Assembly (NCBI GenBank): GCA_025363795.1
Contig: JANYLE010000085.1
Location: 1-8,367 of the forward strand
DNA from: Mariniphaga sp.
GTDB lineage: Bacteria; Bacteroidota; Bacteroidia; Bacteroidales; Prolixibacteraceae
DNA: 8,367 bases
Direction: 5' to 3'
The position numbers were made by a program, and so were the translations under genes. Positions 1-6,489 of the stretch are shown piece by piece. The notes under the pieces were generated by a model that did no database searches, had not been told where the DNA came from, and saw only the letters and a list, made by a program, of their open reading frames with translations. Numbering within the stretch: position 1 is the first letter of the stretch; the number at the start of each line of letters is the position of its first letter.

Positions 1-1221
1 TGCTTGGACCCATGAGGCAGCAATACCGCCATACCGGTAACCATCGAATAGCCAACCGGCACATTTGTTGATCACAACAGCGCCGAGTGCACCGGCCATC
101 CCGCCAATGCCAATCACACTGCCCACCGCTTTTTTAGGAAACATATTCGAAACGGTCGTGAAAATATTGGCCGACCAGGCCTGATGCGCAGCCGTTCCGA
201 CACCTATAATAATTACCGGAAACCAGAAGCTGATGCTGCCAAAATATTGTGCGCTTAAAACAAGTAAAGGGAACAAGGCAATGGTCAACATGGCTTTCAT
301 GCGTGCGGCATAAGGTTCGTAACCCTTGCGGATATAGTACATGGGAAACCAGCCGCCACCTACGCTGCCAATGGTTGACATTGTATAGAGGACAGCCAAA
401 GGAAAAGCGACGTCCATTCCTGTCATACCATATTGCGCTTTCAGATAAGCAGGCAACCAAAACAGAAAGAACCACCAGACGCCGTCGGTCATTGCCTTGC
501 CAAAACTAAAGGCCCAGGTTTGTTTATATTTTAAAAGCTCAATCCACGATACTTTTTCTTCCTTTGAATCAATGGTGCTTACTTCTACATCTTTATCGGA
601 ATGAATGTAGGCAAATTCAGTTTCTTTGATTCTTTTACTGCGGGCAGGTACTTCATACAACCAAAACCAGAAGACCAGCCATAAGAATCCGATCCCCCCG
701 ATGATGAGGAAAGCGGCTTCCCATCCCAGGTGATCCGCAATCCATGGAACTGTGATTGGCGCCAGAATTGCCCCAATGTTTGCACCTGAATTAAAAATCC
801 CTGTAGCCAATGCACGCTCTTTCTTTGGAAACCATTCGGCCACAGTTTTGATCGCTGCCGGGAAGTTCCCCGCCTCTCCAAAACCCAATACACCGCGGGC
901 AAACATAAATCCACCAGTGCTTTTTGCAAGCGCGTGAATCATTGCACCGACAGACCAGATCGTCAGTGACAGCGCGTACCCTAGTTTTGTTCCAAGCCAG
1001 TCAATGAGCCGTCCGGCGAAGACCATGGAAATTGCATATACAAATTGGAAAACAGAAACGATATTGGCATAATCTGAATCGCTCCAGTTAAATTGGACTT
1101 CGAGGCGGTCTTTGAGAAGACTGAGCACCTGCCTGTCGAGGTAGTTTACGGTAGTGGCGAAAAACAGGAGGCCGCAAATCGTCCACCTGTATTTCCCCAA
1201 TGTCTGGTTAATTTGATTCAT
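1..1221 (-). CDS. exuT: MFS hexuronate transporter, ExuT-like, C-terminus cut by window edge
   Basis: This inner-membrane symporter probably imports glucuronate and/or galacturonate. The reading frame is open for all 407 codons from the ATG at 1221 to the left edge, so only the extreme C-terminus is missing. Visible marks of the major facilitator superfamily, anion:cation symporter type, are NYLDRQ at residues 26-31 in the first membrane segment, the loop 2-3 motif GRLIDWLGTKLG at 70-81, and GFGEAGNFPAAIKTVAEWFP further on. Many hydrophobic stretches suggest the usual 12-helix fold, with a charged central loop rich in K, E and D. It lies 32 bp downstream of kdgA on the same strand and is probably the last gene of that unit. 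The substrate is inferred from the neighbours; sequence alone cannot separate glucuronate from galacturonate or a related sugar acid. No Shine-Dalgarno is visible; the leader is A/T-rich. Confidence 0.88.
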   Translation of the reverse strand, partial: MNQINQTLGKYRWTICGLLFFATTVNYLDRQVLSLLKDRLEVQFNWSDSDYANIVSVFQFVYAISMVFAGRLIDWLGTKLGYALSLTIWSVGAMIHALAKSTGGFMFARGVLGFGEAGNFPAAIKTVAEWFPKKERALATGIFNSGANIGAILAPITVPWIADHLGWEAAFLIIGGIGFLWLVFWFWLYEVPARSKRIKETEFAYIHSDKDVEVSTIDSKEEKVSWIELLKYKQTWAFSFGKAMTDGVWWFFLFWLPAYLKAQYGMTGMDVAFPLAVLYTMSTIGSVGGGWFPMYYIRKGYEPYAARMKAMLTIALFPLLVLSAQYFGSISFWFPVIIIGVGTAAHQAWSANIFTTVSNMFPKKAVGSVIGIGGMAGALGAVVINKCAGWLFDGYRYGGIAASWVQA

Positions 1222-1253
1222 TAAATCTATTTTATTGGTTTGTGATGACTAAA

Positions 1254-1925
1254 CTATGCCCGAAGTTTCCTGATGATGGCGAGTGCTTCGCTGCATTTAT
1301 CGGTGATTGCCTGGTAATTTCCGGCTTCAATAACATCTTTGGGAAATAATTGCGATCCCATACCCACACAATGAACGCCTGCTTTAAACCATCCTTTCAG
1401 GTTGGCTTCGTCGGGTGAAACGCCACCTGTTGGCATGATACTCGCCCACGGCATAGGTCCTTTTACTCCTGAAACAAAATCGGGACCACCGACAGACGAA
1501 CCCGGGAAGATCTTTACGACTTCAGCACCCAGTTCATGCGCCCTGTTGATTTCGGTCACGGAACCGCAACCCGGACTCCAGGCAATTTTTCGGCGGTTGC
1601 AAACTTTGGCCATATCTTCATCGATAAGCGGCGAAACAATAAAGTTTGTTCCGATCTGGATATATAAGGATGCAGTTCCCTGGTCGATGACCGAACCAAC
1701 ACCCATAATCATTTCAGGACATGCTTTAATTGCCCATTTGTTGATTTCATTAAAAACTTCGTGGGCGAAATCACCCCGGTTTGTAAATTCAAAAACCCGG
1801 ATGCCACCATCGTAACAGGCTTTTACTACATTTTTGCAAACCTCAGCATCCTTGTGGTAGAATACCGGAATCATTCCGGTCTCTTTCATTTTTAATGCTA
1901 CTTCTATTCGTGTAAATCGTGCCAT
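1254..1925 (-). CDS. kdgA: 2-dehydro-3-deoxy-phosphogluconate (KDPG) aldolase
   Basis: This cytoplasmic class I aldolase cleaves KDPG to pyruvate and glyceraldehyde-3-phosphate, the last step of hexuronate breakdown, and may also act on 4-hydroxy-2-oxoglutarate as related enzymes do. The 223-residue length fits the family, a single TIM barrel. Catalytic positions are visible: Glu46 in VFEFTNRG, Lys138 in EVVKIFPGS as the expected Schiff-base lysine, and the phosphate-binding region with SPGCGSVTE (117-125) and MPTGGVS. The motifs differ from the enterobacterial forms (EVTLRT, PGxxTPTE, KxFPA) but the key Glu and Lys are kept; I regard this as a lineage variant. It starts with ATG at 1925, 42 bp after kdgK, a spacer made largely of heptad repeats. 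It is almost certainly co-transcribed with kdgK and the transporter. Confidence 0.93.
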   Translation of the reverse strand: MARFTRIEVALKMKETGMIPVFYHKDAEVCKNVVKACYDGGIRVFEFTNRGDFAHEVFNEINKWAIKACPEMIMGVGSVIDQGTASLYIQIGTNFIVSPLIDEDMAKVCNRRKIAWSPGCGSVTEINRAHELGAEVVKIFPGSSVGGPDFVSGVKGPMPWASIMPTGGVSPDEANLKGWFKAGVHCVGMGSQLFPKDVIEAGNYQAITDKCSEALAIIRKLRA

Positions 1926-1930
1926 TAATC

Positions 1931-1965
1931 AATTGTGAATTATGAATTTTAAATTATGAATTATG
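1931..1965. repeat. Five-copy AATTATG heptad tandem repeat in the kdgK-kdgA spacer
   Basis: On the plus strand five consecutive 7-mers run without interruption: AATTGTG, AATTATG, AATTTTA, AATTATG, AATTATG. They fill nearly all of the 42-bp spacer between kdgK and kdgA. The period is exactly seven. The array lies directly upstream of the kdgA start, so it would form the leader of kdgA in a shared transcript. The same seven-base spacing recurs in the larger arrays near 4551-4806, with a different sequence. Confidence 0.8.
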
Positions 1966-1967
1966 AG

Positions 1968-3005
1968 TTACCGTGCGACGCGGCCGGAAGCGTCTCCGCC
2001 CATGAGCTTGATCACTTCGTCGACTGTAACCAAATTGTAATCGCCATAAATCGTATGCTTGAGGCATGAAGCGGCAACAGCAAAATTCAATGCTTTCTGA
2101 TCGTTTTCAGGCCAGGTGATTAAACCGTAAATCAAACCGCCCATGAATGAATCACCACCGCCGACACGGTCAACGATGTGCGTAATCTGGTAGGTTGGCG
2201 CATCGAAAAGCGTTTTCCCATCCCAAAGAACACCCGTCCAGGTGTTATGACTTGCACTTACAGAACCACGCAAAGTTGTAATTACCTTTTTTACCCGTGG
2301 AAATTTGGCGATAATTTGTTTTGAAACAGATTCGTAAGCAGCAGCTGAAACATGTCCCGAAGTAACATCTACCCCTTCAGGTTTAATACCCAATACCATT
2401 TCGGCATCTTCCTCGTTTCCGAGAACGACGTCACATCCGCCAACTAAAACAGACATGACCTCTTTTGCACTCTTGCCGTATTTCCAAAGTTTATTGCGAT
2501 AGTTAAGATCGCACGAAACCGTGATCCCTTTTTCGTTGGCTTTTTTAATCCCTTCGGCCAAAACATCTGCTGCGCCTTGAGAAATAGCTGGCGTAATACC
2601 CGTCCAGTGAAACCAGCCAACGCCTTCAAAAACGTGATCCCAATTGATCATCCCGGGTAGAATATCGCAGATTGCCGAATGGGCACGATCGTAAACAACT
2701 TTCGAACCGCGGCTTACCGCACCACTCTCAAGGTAATAGATACCCAAACGTTCGCCACCCCAAATGATGTTATCGACGCCGACGCCATATTTGCGTAAAT
2801 CCATCAGGCATGCTTCGCCAATATCATTCTTCGGTAAACGGGTCACAAAATCAACCGGAAGTCCATAATTAGCGAGCGATATGGCTACATTAGCCTCACC
2901 GCCACCAAATGTTGCAGTGTATTCTGTTGCCTGGCTGAATCGCAGGTAACCCGGAGTCGCCAAACGCAACATGATTTCTCCGAATGTAACAATCTTCTTA
3001 TTCAT
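1968..3005 (-). CDS. kdgK: 2-keto-3-deoxygluconate (KDG) kinase, PfkB family
   Basis: This cytoplasmic ribokinase-like sugar kinase phosphorylates KDG with ATP to give KDPG, the substrate of the adjacent aldolase. From the chosen ATG at 3005 it has 345 residues, typical for the family. N-terminal features are VTFGEIMLRL and the GGGEANVA sugar-binding motif; the C-terminal PfkB signature reads DRVGGGDSFMGGLIYGL with the catalytic base Asp in GGGD. The usual signature is GAGD, so one Ala is replaced by Gly. A longer reading begins at a TTG at 3011 and adds two residues (MI), but the ATG gives MNKKIVTFGEIM, a more natural start. It lies 112 bp after uxaC, a gap large enough for its own promoter and holding a 14-bp palindrome. 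Specificity for KDG rather than a related sugar rests on context and overall resemblance. Confidence 0.93.
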   Translation of the reverse strand: MNKKIVTFGEIMLRLATPGYLRFSQATEYTATFGGGEANVAISLANYGLPVDFVTRLPKNDIGEACLMDLRKYGVGVDNIIWGGERLGIYYLESGAVSRGSKVVYDRAHSAICDILPGMINWDHVFEGVGWFHWTGITPAISQGAADVLAEGIKKANEKGITVSCDLNYRNKLWKYGKSAKEVMSVLVGGCDVVLGNEEDAEMVLGIKPEGVDVTSGHVSAAAYESVSKQIIAKFPRVKKVITTLRGSVSASHNTWTGVLWDGKTLFDAPTYQITHIVDRVGGGDSFMGGLIYGLITWPENDQKALNFAVAASCLKHTIYGDYNLVTVDEVIKLMGGDASGRVAR

Positions 3006-3030
3006 AATCAAACCGTTGAAATACTACTTA

Positions 3031-3038
3031 TAAAAATA
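3031..3038 (-). promoter_or_regulatory. Possible -7 promoter box for kdgK
   Basis: On the minus strand the bases read TATTTTTA, seven of eight to the Bacteroidota -7 consensus TAnnTTTG. It lies 25 bp before the kdgK ATG and 22 bp downstream, in transcription order, of the palindrome at 3061-3074, so that palindrome would cover the -33 area. A minus-strand TTG within the palindrome is about 24 bp away, somewhat wide. In such A/T-rich DNA a seven-of-eight match is weak evidence. Confidence 0.25.
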
Positions 3039-3060
3039 TCTTATTTAAGAAATGATCTCG

Positions 3061-3074
3061 TGCAATCGATTGCA
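3061..3074. promoter_or_regulatory. Perfect 14-bp palindrome, LacI/GalR-type operator candidate upstream of kdgK
   Basis: The bases TGCAATCGATTGCA are identical to their own reverse complement, with a central CG, the hallmark of sites bound by LacI-family proteins whose hinge helix inserts a leucine at that step. It sits 56-69 bp upstream of the kdgK ATG, where a repressor site would be expected. Its sequence differs from the CGTGTTCG-type sites at 6326 and 6416, so if both are real they may answer to different regulators. The palindrome is certain; the operator role is inferred. Confidence 0.5.
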
Positions 3075-3096
3075 ATATCGGAATATTTCTCCATTT

Positions 3097-3118
3097 ACCC
3101 AATCAAAAACTGATGGGT
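3097..3118 (-). other. Imperfect hairpin at the uxaC stop codon
   Basis: ACCCAATCA (3097-3105) can pair with TGATGGGT (3111-3118) with one bulged base, leaving a five-base loop. The structure overlaps the last base of the uxaC stop. In the minus-strand RNA it is not followed by a U-run, so it is not a standard intrinsic terminator; it might stabilise a 3' end or have no role. Confidence 0.25.
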
Positions 3119-4518
3119 TAAAAACGGAAATACCGTTCAGCGTTATTATAGGAGATGTCCTCCACAATTTGTCCCAGAAAGTCCATATCAGTAGGGATTT
3201 CACCGTTTTCAACATCATTACCCAGCAGGTTACAAAGTATCCGGCGGAAATACTCATGACGTGAATACGAGAGAAAACTCCTCGAATCGGTCAACATCCC
3301 GACAAAGCGGCTGAGTAACCCCTGGTTTGATAAGGTATTCATCTGGTTCGTCATGCCATCTTTCTGATCGAGGAACCACCAACCCGAACCCCATTGGATT
3401 TTCCCGGGTTCAGATCCATCCTGATAATTACCAATCATGGTCGCCATCACCTCATTGTCGCAAGGATTTAAATTATAGAGAATCGTCCGGGTAAGTTTCT
3501 TGTCGTATTCGAGCCGGTCGAGGAACTTCGACAAAGCAACTGCAACCGGAAAATTGCCGATTGAATCAAAACCTTTATCGGCACCTACAGCTTCAAACAT
3601 GCGGGTATTCGTGTTTCGCAATGCGCCGAGGTGGTATTGCTGTGTCCAGTTGCGGGAATGATCCATTACGGCAAATTCATAAAGCATAGCGGATTTGAAT
3701 TTCAATACGTCGTCTGCAGATGGGGTCTGCCCCGCACGAATCCGATCAAAAATTGATTTGATTTCGGCTGTGGTATAAGCGGCAGCATAGATTGTCTCCA
3801 AACCGTGGTCAGATAACCTGCAGCCATTTTCATGGAAAAACAGGTGCCGTTTTTCGATGGCTTCCATAAAGTTATCGAATGAACCAATTGAAATGCCGGC
3901 AGCAGCTTCCAACAGACCTACATAAGCATTAAACACTTTAGGATCTTCAATGGCCATTGCTTTATCTGGTCTCCACGCCGGAATTACCTTTACTTCGAAT
4001 CCGCTCTCCTTAATACTTAGATGGTATTCAAGCGTATCCACGGGATCATCTGTTGTGCAGATCACCTTGACATTTGCTTTACGGATGATACCCCGGCACG
4101 AAAAATCTTTGGTATGCAACAATGCATTACAGGTATCCCAAATCTGACGGGCACTTGAGGGACTCAATTCGGTCTTTATCCCAAAAGGACGAAGCAATTC
4201 AAGATGTGTCCAGTGATAGAGCGGGTTTCGCAAAGTGTATGGAGCGGTTTCGGCCCATTTCTGAAATTTTTCCCAGTCACTGGCATCACCTGTACAAAAC
4301 TTTTCAGCCACACCGTTGGCGCGCATAGCTCTCCATTTGTAATGATCTCCGTGAAGCCAGATCTCAGCCATGTTATTAAACCTACGATCTTCAGCAATCT
4401 CCTTTGGTGATATATGGCAGTGATAATCAAAAATAGGCATCCCCGCAGCATTCTCATGATACAAGCGTTGCGCAGTCTCGGAGTGGAGCAGAAAATCCTC
4501 ATCCATAAATGGTTTCAT
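3118..4518 (-). CDS. uxaC: Glucuronate/galacturonate isomerase (uronate isomerase)
   Basis: This cytoplasmic enzyme converts D-glucuronate to D-fructuronate and D-galacturonate to D-tagaturonate, the entry step of the pathway. The 466-residue length matches the UxaC family of the amidohydrolase superfamily. Visible features in order are FDYHCHISPKE with the His33-x-His35 pair, RNPLYHWTHLEL (97-108), the barrel strand CTTDDPVD (154-161), WRPDKA (182-187), HLGALRN (296-302), GSGWWF (377-382) and the highly typical DSRSFLSYSRHEYFRR (411-426). All are intact. The start is ATG at 4518; a second Met four codons in (4506) is possible, but MKPFMDEDFLLHSETA is the usual beginning. It follows uxaE after 273 bp, mostly repeat arrays, which is unusually loose for an operon, so it may have its own promoter or depend on read-through. 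Confidence 0.96.
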   Translation of the reverse strand: MKPFMDEDFLLHSETAQRLYHENAAGMPIFDYHCHISPKEIAEDRRFNNMAEIWLHGDHYKWRAMRANGVAEKFCTGDASDWEKFQKWAETAPYTLRNPLYHWTHLELLRPFGIKTELSPSSARQIWDTCNALLHTKDFSCRGIIRKANVKVICTTDDPVDTLEYHLSIKESGFEVKVIPAWRPDKAMAIEDPKVFNAYVGLLEAAAGISIGSFDNFMEAIEKRHLFFHENGCRLSDHGLETIYAAAYTTAEIKSIFDRIRAGQTPSADDVLKFKSAMLYEFAVMDHSRNWTQQYHLGALRNTNTRMFEAVGADKGFDSIGNFPVAVALSKFLDRLEYDKKLTRTILYNLNPCDNEVMATMIGNYQDGSEPGKIQWGSGWWFLDQKDGMTNQMNTLSNQGLLSRFVGMLTDSRSFLSYSRHEYFRRILCNLLGNDVENGEIPTDMDFLGQIVEDISYNNAERYFRF

Positions 4519-4550
4519 AATTCTTCTATGTTAAAAGTATATTATTAAAT

Positions 4551-4627
4551 TTTAGGTAAAGCGGTTTAGGCTGTAGGCTTATGACTGTAGGCTTATGACT
4601 ATAGACTTTAGACTGTAGGCTGTTGTC
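4551..4627 (+). repeat. Eleven-heptad tandem array (TNTAGRC type) between uxaE and uxaC
   Basis: From 4551 the plus strand can be cut into 7-mers in constant register: TTTAGGT, AAAGCGG, then TTTAGGC, TGTAGGC, TTATGAC, TGTAGGC, TTATGAC, TATAGAC, TTTAGAC, TGTAGGC, TGTTGTC. The core from 4565 to 4620 behaves as four 14-bp units. The consensus is close to TNTAGRC. It lies 32 bp upstream of the uxaC start, within the presumed leader of uxaC. The facing array at 4664-4806 carries the related motif on the other strand. Confidence 0.82.
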
Positions 4628-4663
4628 ATTTGAATTGAAATTAGTTATAGATTCTTATTCCTA

Positions 4664-4806
4664 CCTTAAGTCTAATTGCCTTAAGTCTAATTACCTAAAG
4701 CCTATTACCCTAAAGTCTAATCACCTAAATCCTAAACGCCTTAAGTCTATTCCCCTAAATCCTAAACACCTAATGCCTAATTCCCTAAATCCTAAACCCC
4801 TAATTC
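4664..4806 (-). repeat. 15-bp tandem array, nine full units plus a partial one, overlapping the 3' end of uxaE
   Basis: Nine back-to-back 15-bp units begin at 4664, 4679, 4694, 4709, 4724, 4739, 4754, 4769 and 4784, each opening with CCT; a partial tenth unit starts at 4799. The plus-strand consensus is about CCTAAAGYCTAATNN. The period never slips, though bases vary, so the array is old or under loose constraint. Each unit splits into 7+8 bases sharing the TTTAGG/TTAGAC core of the array at 4551-4627, but inverted. It begins within the final codons of uxaE. Confidence 0.85.
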
Positions 4807-6045
4807 AAAAAGCCTTTTCAAATGGCGGTCAAACAGATTCTCCTCGACGCAACTTCCGACAAGGTCGTGGTGCTTTTCGAGTAAACCTGTATATACGGTT
4901 CCGCTTTCGGCAGCTATTTTGTAACCGACATGAATTAACTGTCTGAAATTTGGGTTGTAATCAGGATGACCAGGTATGTGCCTCAGTGTATTGGCAAATT
5001 TCTTACTATCCCATTGGTCAACTTCAGATGCAGATGGCAATTGATCTTGTTTAATATCAATTACATCAGCATAGGGCGCGCACAATTCTTCCTGACGATC
5101 TAATGCGCTTTTATAGAATTGTTTTGCCAGTTCAAGCGCCTGACCACCTGCAAGCGCTAACCCAATCACCTCTTCAAGCCAGGTTGTACCAGCAGTTTTT
5201 ACATGAATACCTTTGTCGTACTTCTTAATAACCCTTGCTATTACAGGATAAATCGAAAACTTGTCCGATCCTGAATGGATGCTGAGCTTCAGATTATCAG
5301 GTAAGCCAAATTCCTTTACTGCGTAATCAATGACAAGCACATCCTCTTCAAATTCGCGAGAGAATTGTGCCACATCACCCACATAATCGACACCTTTATT
5401 GAAACGGCCCGTAAATTTAGGGGCGATGGTCTGCACCGGAATACCTTGTTCTGCAATCATTTTCAAAATGAAAAACATTTCAACCGGCGTTTGAGGAGAT
5501 TCCACCTCATCCATCGAGACCTCGGTCACAAAACTATCTGCGCCTTTTTGTTCTTTAATGAAATTGTAAATCTTACCAGCTTCGGCAATTGCTGCCAAAA
5601 ATTTGTTGGCAATTGAAATAATATGCTGATCTGATACATTAATAACGTGTGCAATTCCCGGAATATTCAACGTCCCGGAATATTTTTTACATGAAGCTAC
5701 AAAAGCGGTGATTTGCGCTTCGCTGGAAGCTGAACCGATTTTGCTGGCGACATCAAGCGTGAAAAAATCGGATGCAACGAGGAATCCCTGTACATTTGAA
5801 AGATTAATATGGTCTGCATCGACAAAATAGTTACCGTTATAAGCTAAAGTCCTGACTGCCGCATCGGCTTCAATCCTTGTATCTTCGGGTTTTGAATGGA
5901 TATAGGAATGCTCTCTGTTCGATTTATTCCACACCGGAACGACATCAATTCCGGCAGCAGCTGCTCTTACTATTGCCCTCAACTGAGCCTCACCCTGATG
6001 CCCAAACCTGTCACCAATGCCGAAACTGTATTTTCCAATTTTCAT
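4792..6045 (-). CDS. uxaE: Tagaturonate epimerase family protein (UxaE)
   Basis: This protein probably epimerises D-tagaturonate to D-fructuronate, letting galacturonate carbon enter the glucuronate branch without the UxaB/UxaA enzymes. I recognise the family from MKIGKYSFGIGDRFGHQGEAQ at the start, VPVWNKSNREH (36-46), VDADHINL (75-82), SIHSGSDKFSIYP (255-267), HVKTAGTTWLEE (281-292) and HPDYNPNFRQLIHVGYK (360-376). The conserved His, Asp and Glu residues are compatible with a metal-dependent sugar-acid epimerase; I cannot assign individual catalytic roles. The length of 417 is complete from ATG at 6045 to a TAG at 4792. It is the first gene of the leftward cluster, opposite the regulator. 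Its last three codons (Leu-Gly-Val) and stop lie in the 15-bp repeat array, so the C-terminal tail may have been reshaped by the repeat. The exact reaction is inferred from the family and neighbours. Confidence 0.85.
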   Translation of the reverse strand: MKIGKYSFGIGDRFGHQGEAQLRAIVRAAAAGIDVVPVWNKSNREHSYIHSKPEDTRIEADAAVRTLAYNGNYFVDADHINLSNVQGFLVASDFFTLDVASKIGSASSEAQITAFVASCKKYSGTLNIPGIAHVINVSDQHIISIANKFLAAIAEAGKIYNFIKEQKGADSFVTEVSMDEVESPQTPVEMFFILKMIAEQGIPVQTIAPKFTGRFNKGVDYVGDVAQFSREFEEDVLVIDYAVKEFGLPDNLKLSIHSGSDKFSIYPVIARVIKKYDKGIHVKTAGTTWLEEVIGLALAGGQALELAKQFYKSALDRQEELCAPYADVIDIKQDQLPSASEVDQWDSKKFANTLRHIPGHPDYNPNFRQLIHVGYKIAAESGTVYTGLLEKHHDLVGSCVEENLFDRHLKRLFELGV

Positions 6046-6325
6046 GCTATAATTATTTAATGATTAGTCAATTATTAACACCTTTATTCAAATCTGCAGC
6101 AATTATTTTGACAATCTTGTTAAAGCAATTCCTTTAATATAACTCAATCTAAATCAATCAGAACCTAATTTTAGTATTGTCTGAATTCACTTAAAGTTTT
6201 TTCTGTAAGGATTAACTCTCAGATGCAATCAATTCTGACAATGCGAAATATTGAGCAGGATCCAAACAATTTAAAATAAATCAAGACACAATATATCAAC
6301 ATGATAAAGAACAACTAAATAGTTC

Positions 6326-6339
6326 CGTGTTCGTTCACG
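6326..6339 (+). promoter_or_regulatory. Operator candidate O1, LacI type
   Basis: CGTGTTCGTTCACG is an imperfect palindrome (five of seven base pairs) around a central CG. With its flanks (6323-6340) it matches the site 90 bp to the right at 16 of 18 bases, in the same orientation. It lies about 281 bp upstream of uxaE, on the uxaE side of the divergent region, and would suit control of the leftward transcript or looping with O2. The adjacent gene encodes a LacI-family protein, the natural binder. Confidence 0.6.
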
Positions 6340-6415
6340 AAGATAAATTCTTTTTATTAATGCTGCTATAGAAACCAGACTAAAATCGTCATTTATGTTT
6401 TTAAACATTTTTTTC

Positions 6416-6429
6416 CGTGTTCGCACACG
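6416..6429 (+). promoter_or_regulatory. Operator candidate O2, LacI type, next to the lacI promoter
   Basis: CGTGTTCGCACACG is palindromic at six of seven base pairs around a central CG, the better of the two sites. It ends 18 bp before the candidate -7 box at 6448-6455, so a bound repressor would cover the -33 region and block RNA polymerase. This predicts autorepression of the regulator and, with it, of the downstream SDR gene. The 16-of-18 match to O1 makes chance occurrence unlikely. Confidence 0.65.
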
Positions 6430-6447
6430 ATTTTAAAATAATCCTGT

Positions 6448-6455
6448 TAATTTTG
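6448..6455 (+). promoter_or_regulatory. Candidate -7 promoter box for the LacI-type regulator
   Basis: TAATTTTG matches the Bacteroidota primary-sigma -7 consensus TAnnTTTG fully. Transcription would start near 6462, giving a leader of roughly 115 bases before the regulator ATG. No clean TTTG is seen at the -33 position; that position falls at the edge of O2. The match plus its location beside an operator makes it credible, but not proven. Confidence 0.45.
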
Positions 6456-6489
6456 TTCACAGACTTAAGCTAATACAACAGATTCAGGA

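Noticed and set aside
134..475. Minus-strand 113-codon frame, and similar frames at 585-929 and 249-509
   Set aside because: They lie out of frame or antisense within the transporter gene, whose own frame is open throughout and clearly MFS-like.
1402..1815. Plus-strand 137-codon frame opposite kdgA
   Set aside because: It is antisense to a well-supported aldolase gene and shows no recognisable domain.
3003..3011. TTG at 3011 as the kdgK start
   Set aside because: It adds only two residues before a normal ATG at 3005, which gives the expected N-terminus.
3097..3118. Intrinsic terminator after uxaC
   Set aside because: The hairpin is short and bulged and lacks a U-tract in the minus-strand RNA; kept only as a possible hairpin.
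4664..4806. Resemblance of TTTAGGG-like units to plant-type telomere repeats
   Set aside because: The units are degenerate, 15 bp rather than 7 bp in period, internal to a bacterial operon, and not at a chromosome end.
4551..4806. CRISPR array
   Set aside because: Units are contiguous with no unique spacers and are far shorter than CRISPR repeats; no cas genes are present.
4623..4946. A plus-strand 107-codon frame whose translation shows repeating Leu-Lys-Ser-Asn-like units
   Set aside because: The periodic peptide is just the 15-bp DNA repeat (exactly five codons) read through, followed by antisense of uxaE. It has no family resemblance and no promoter.
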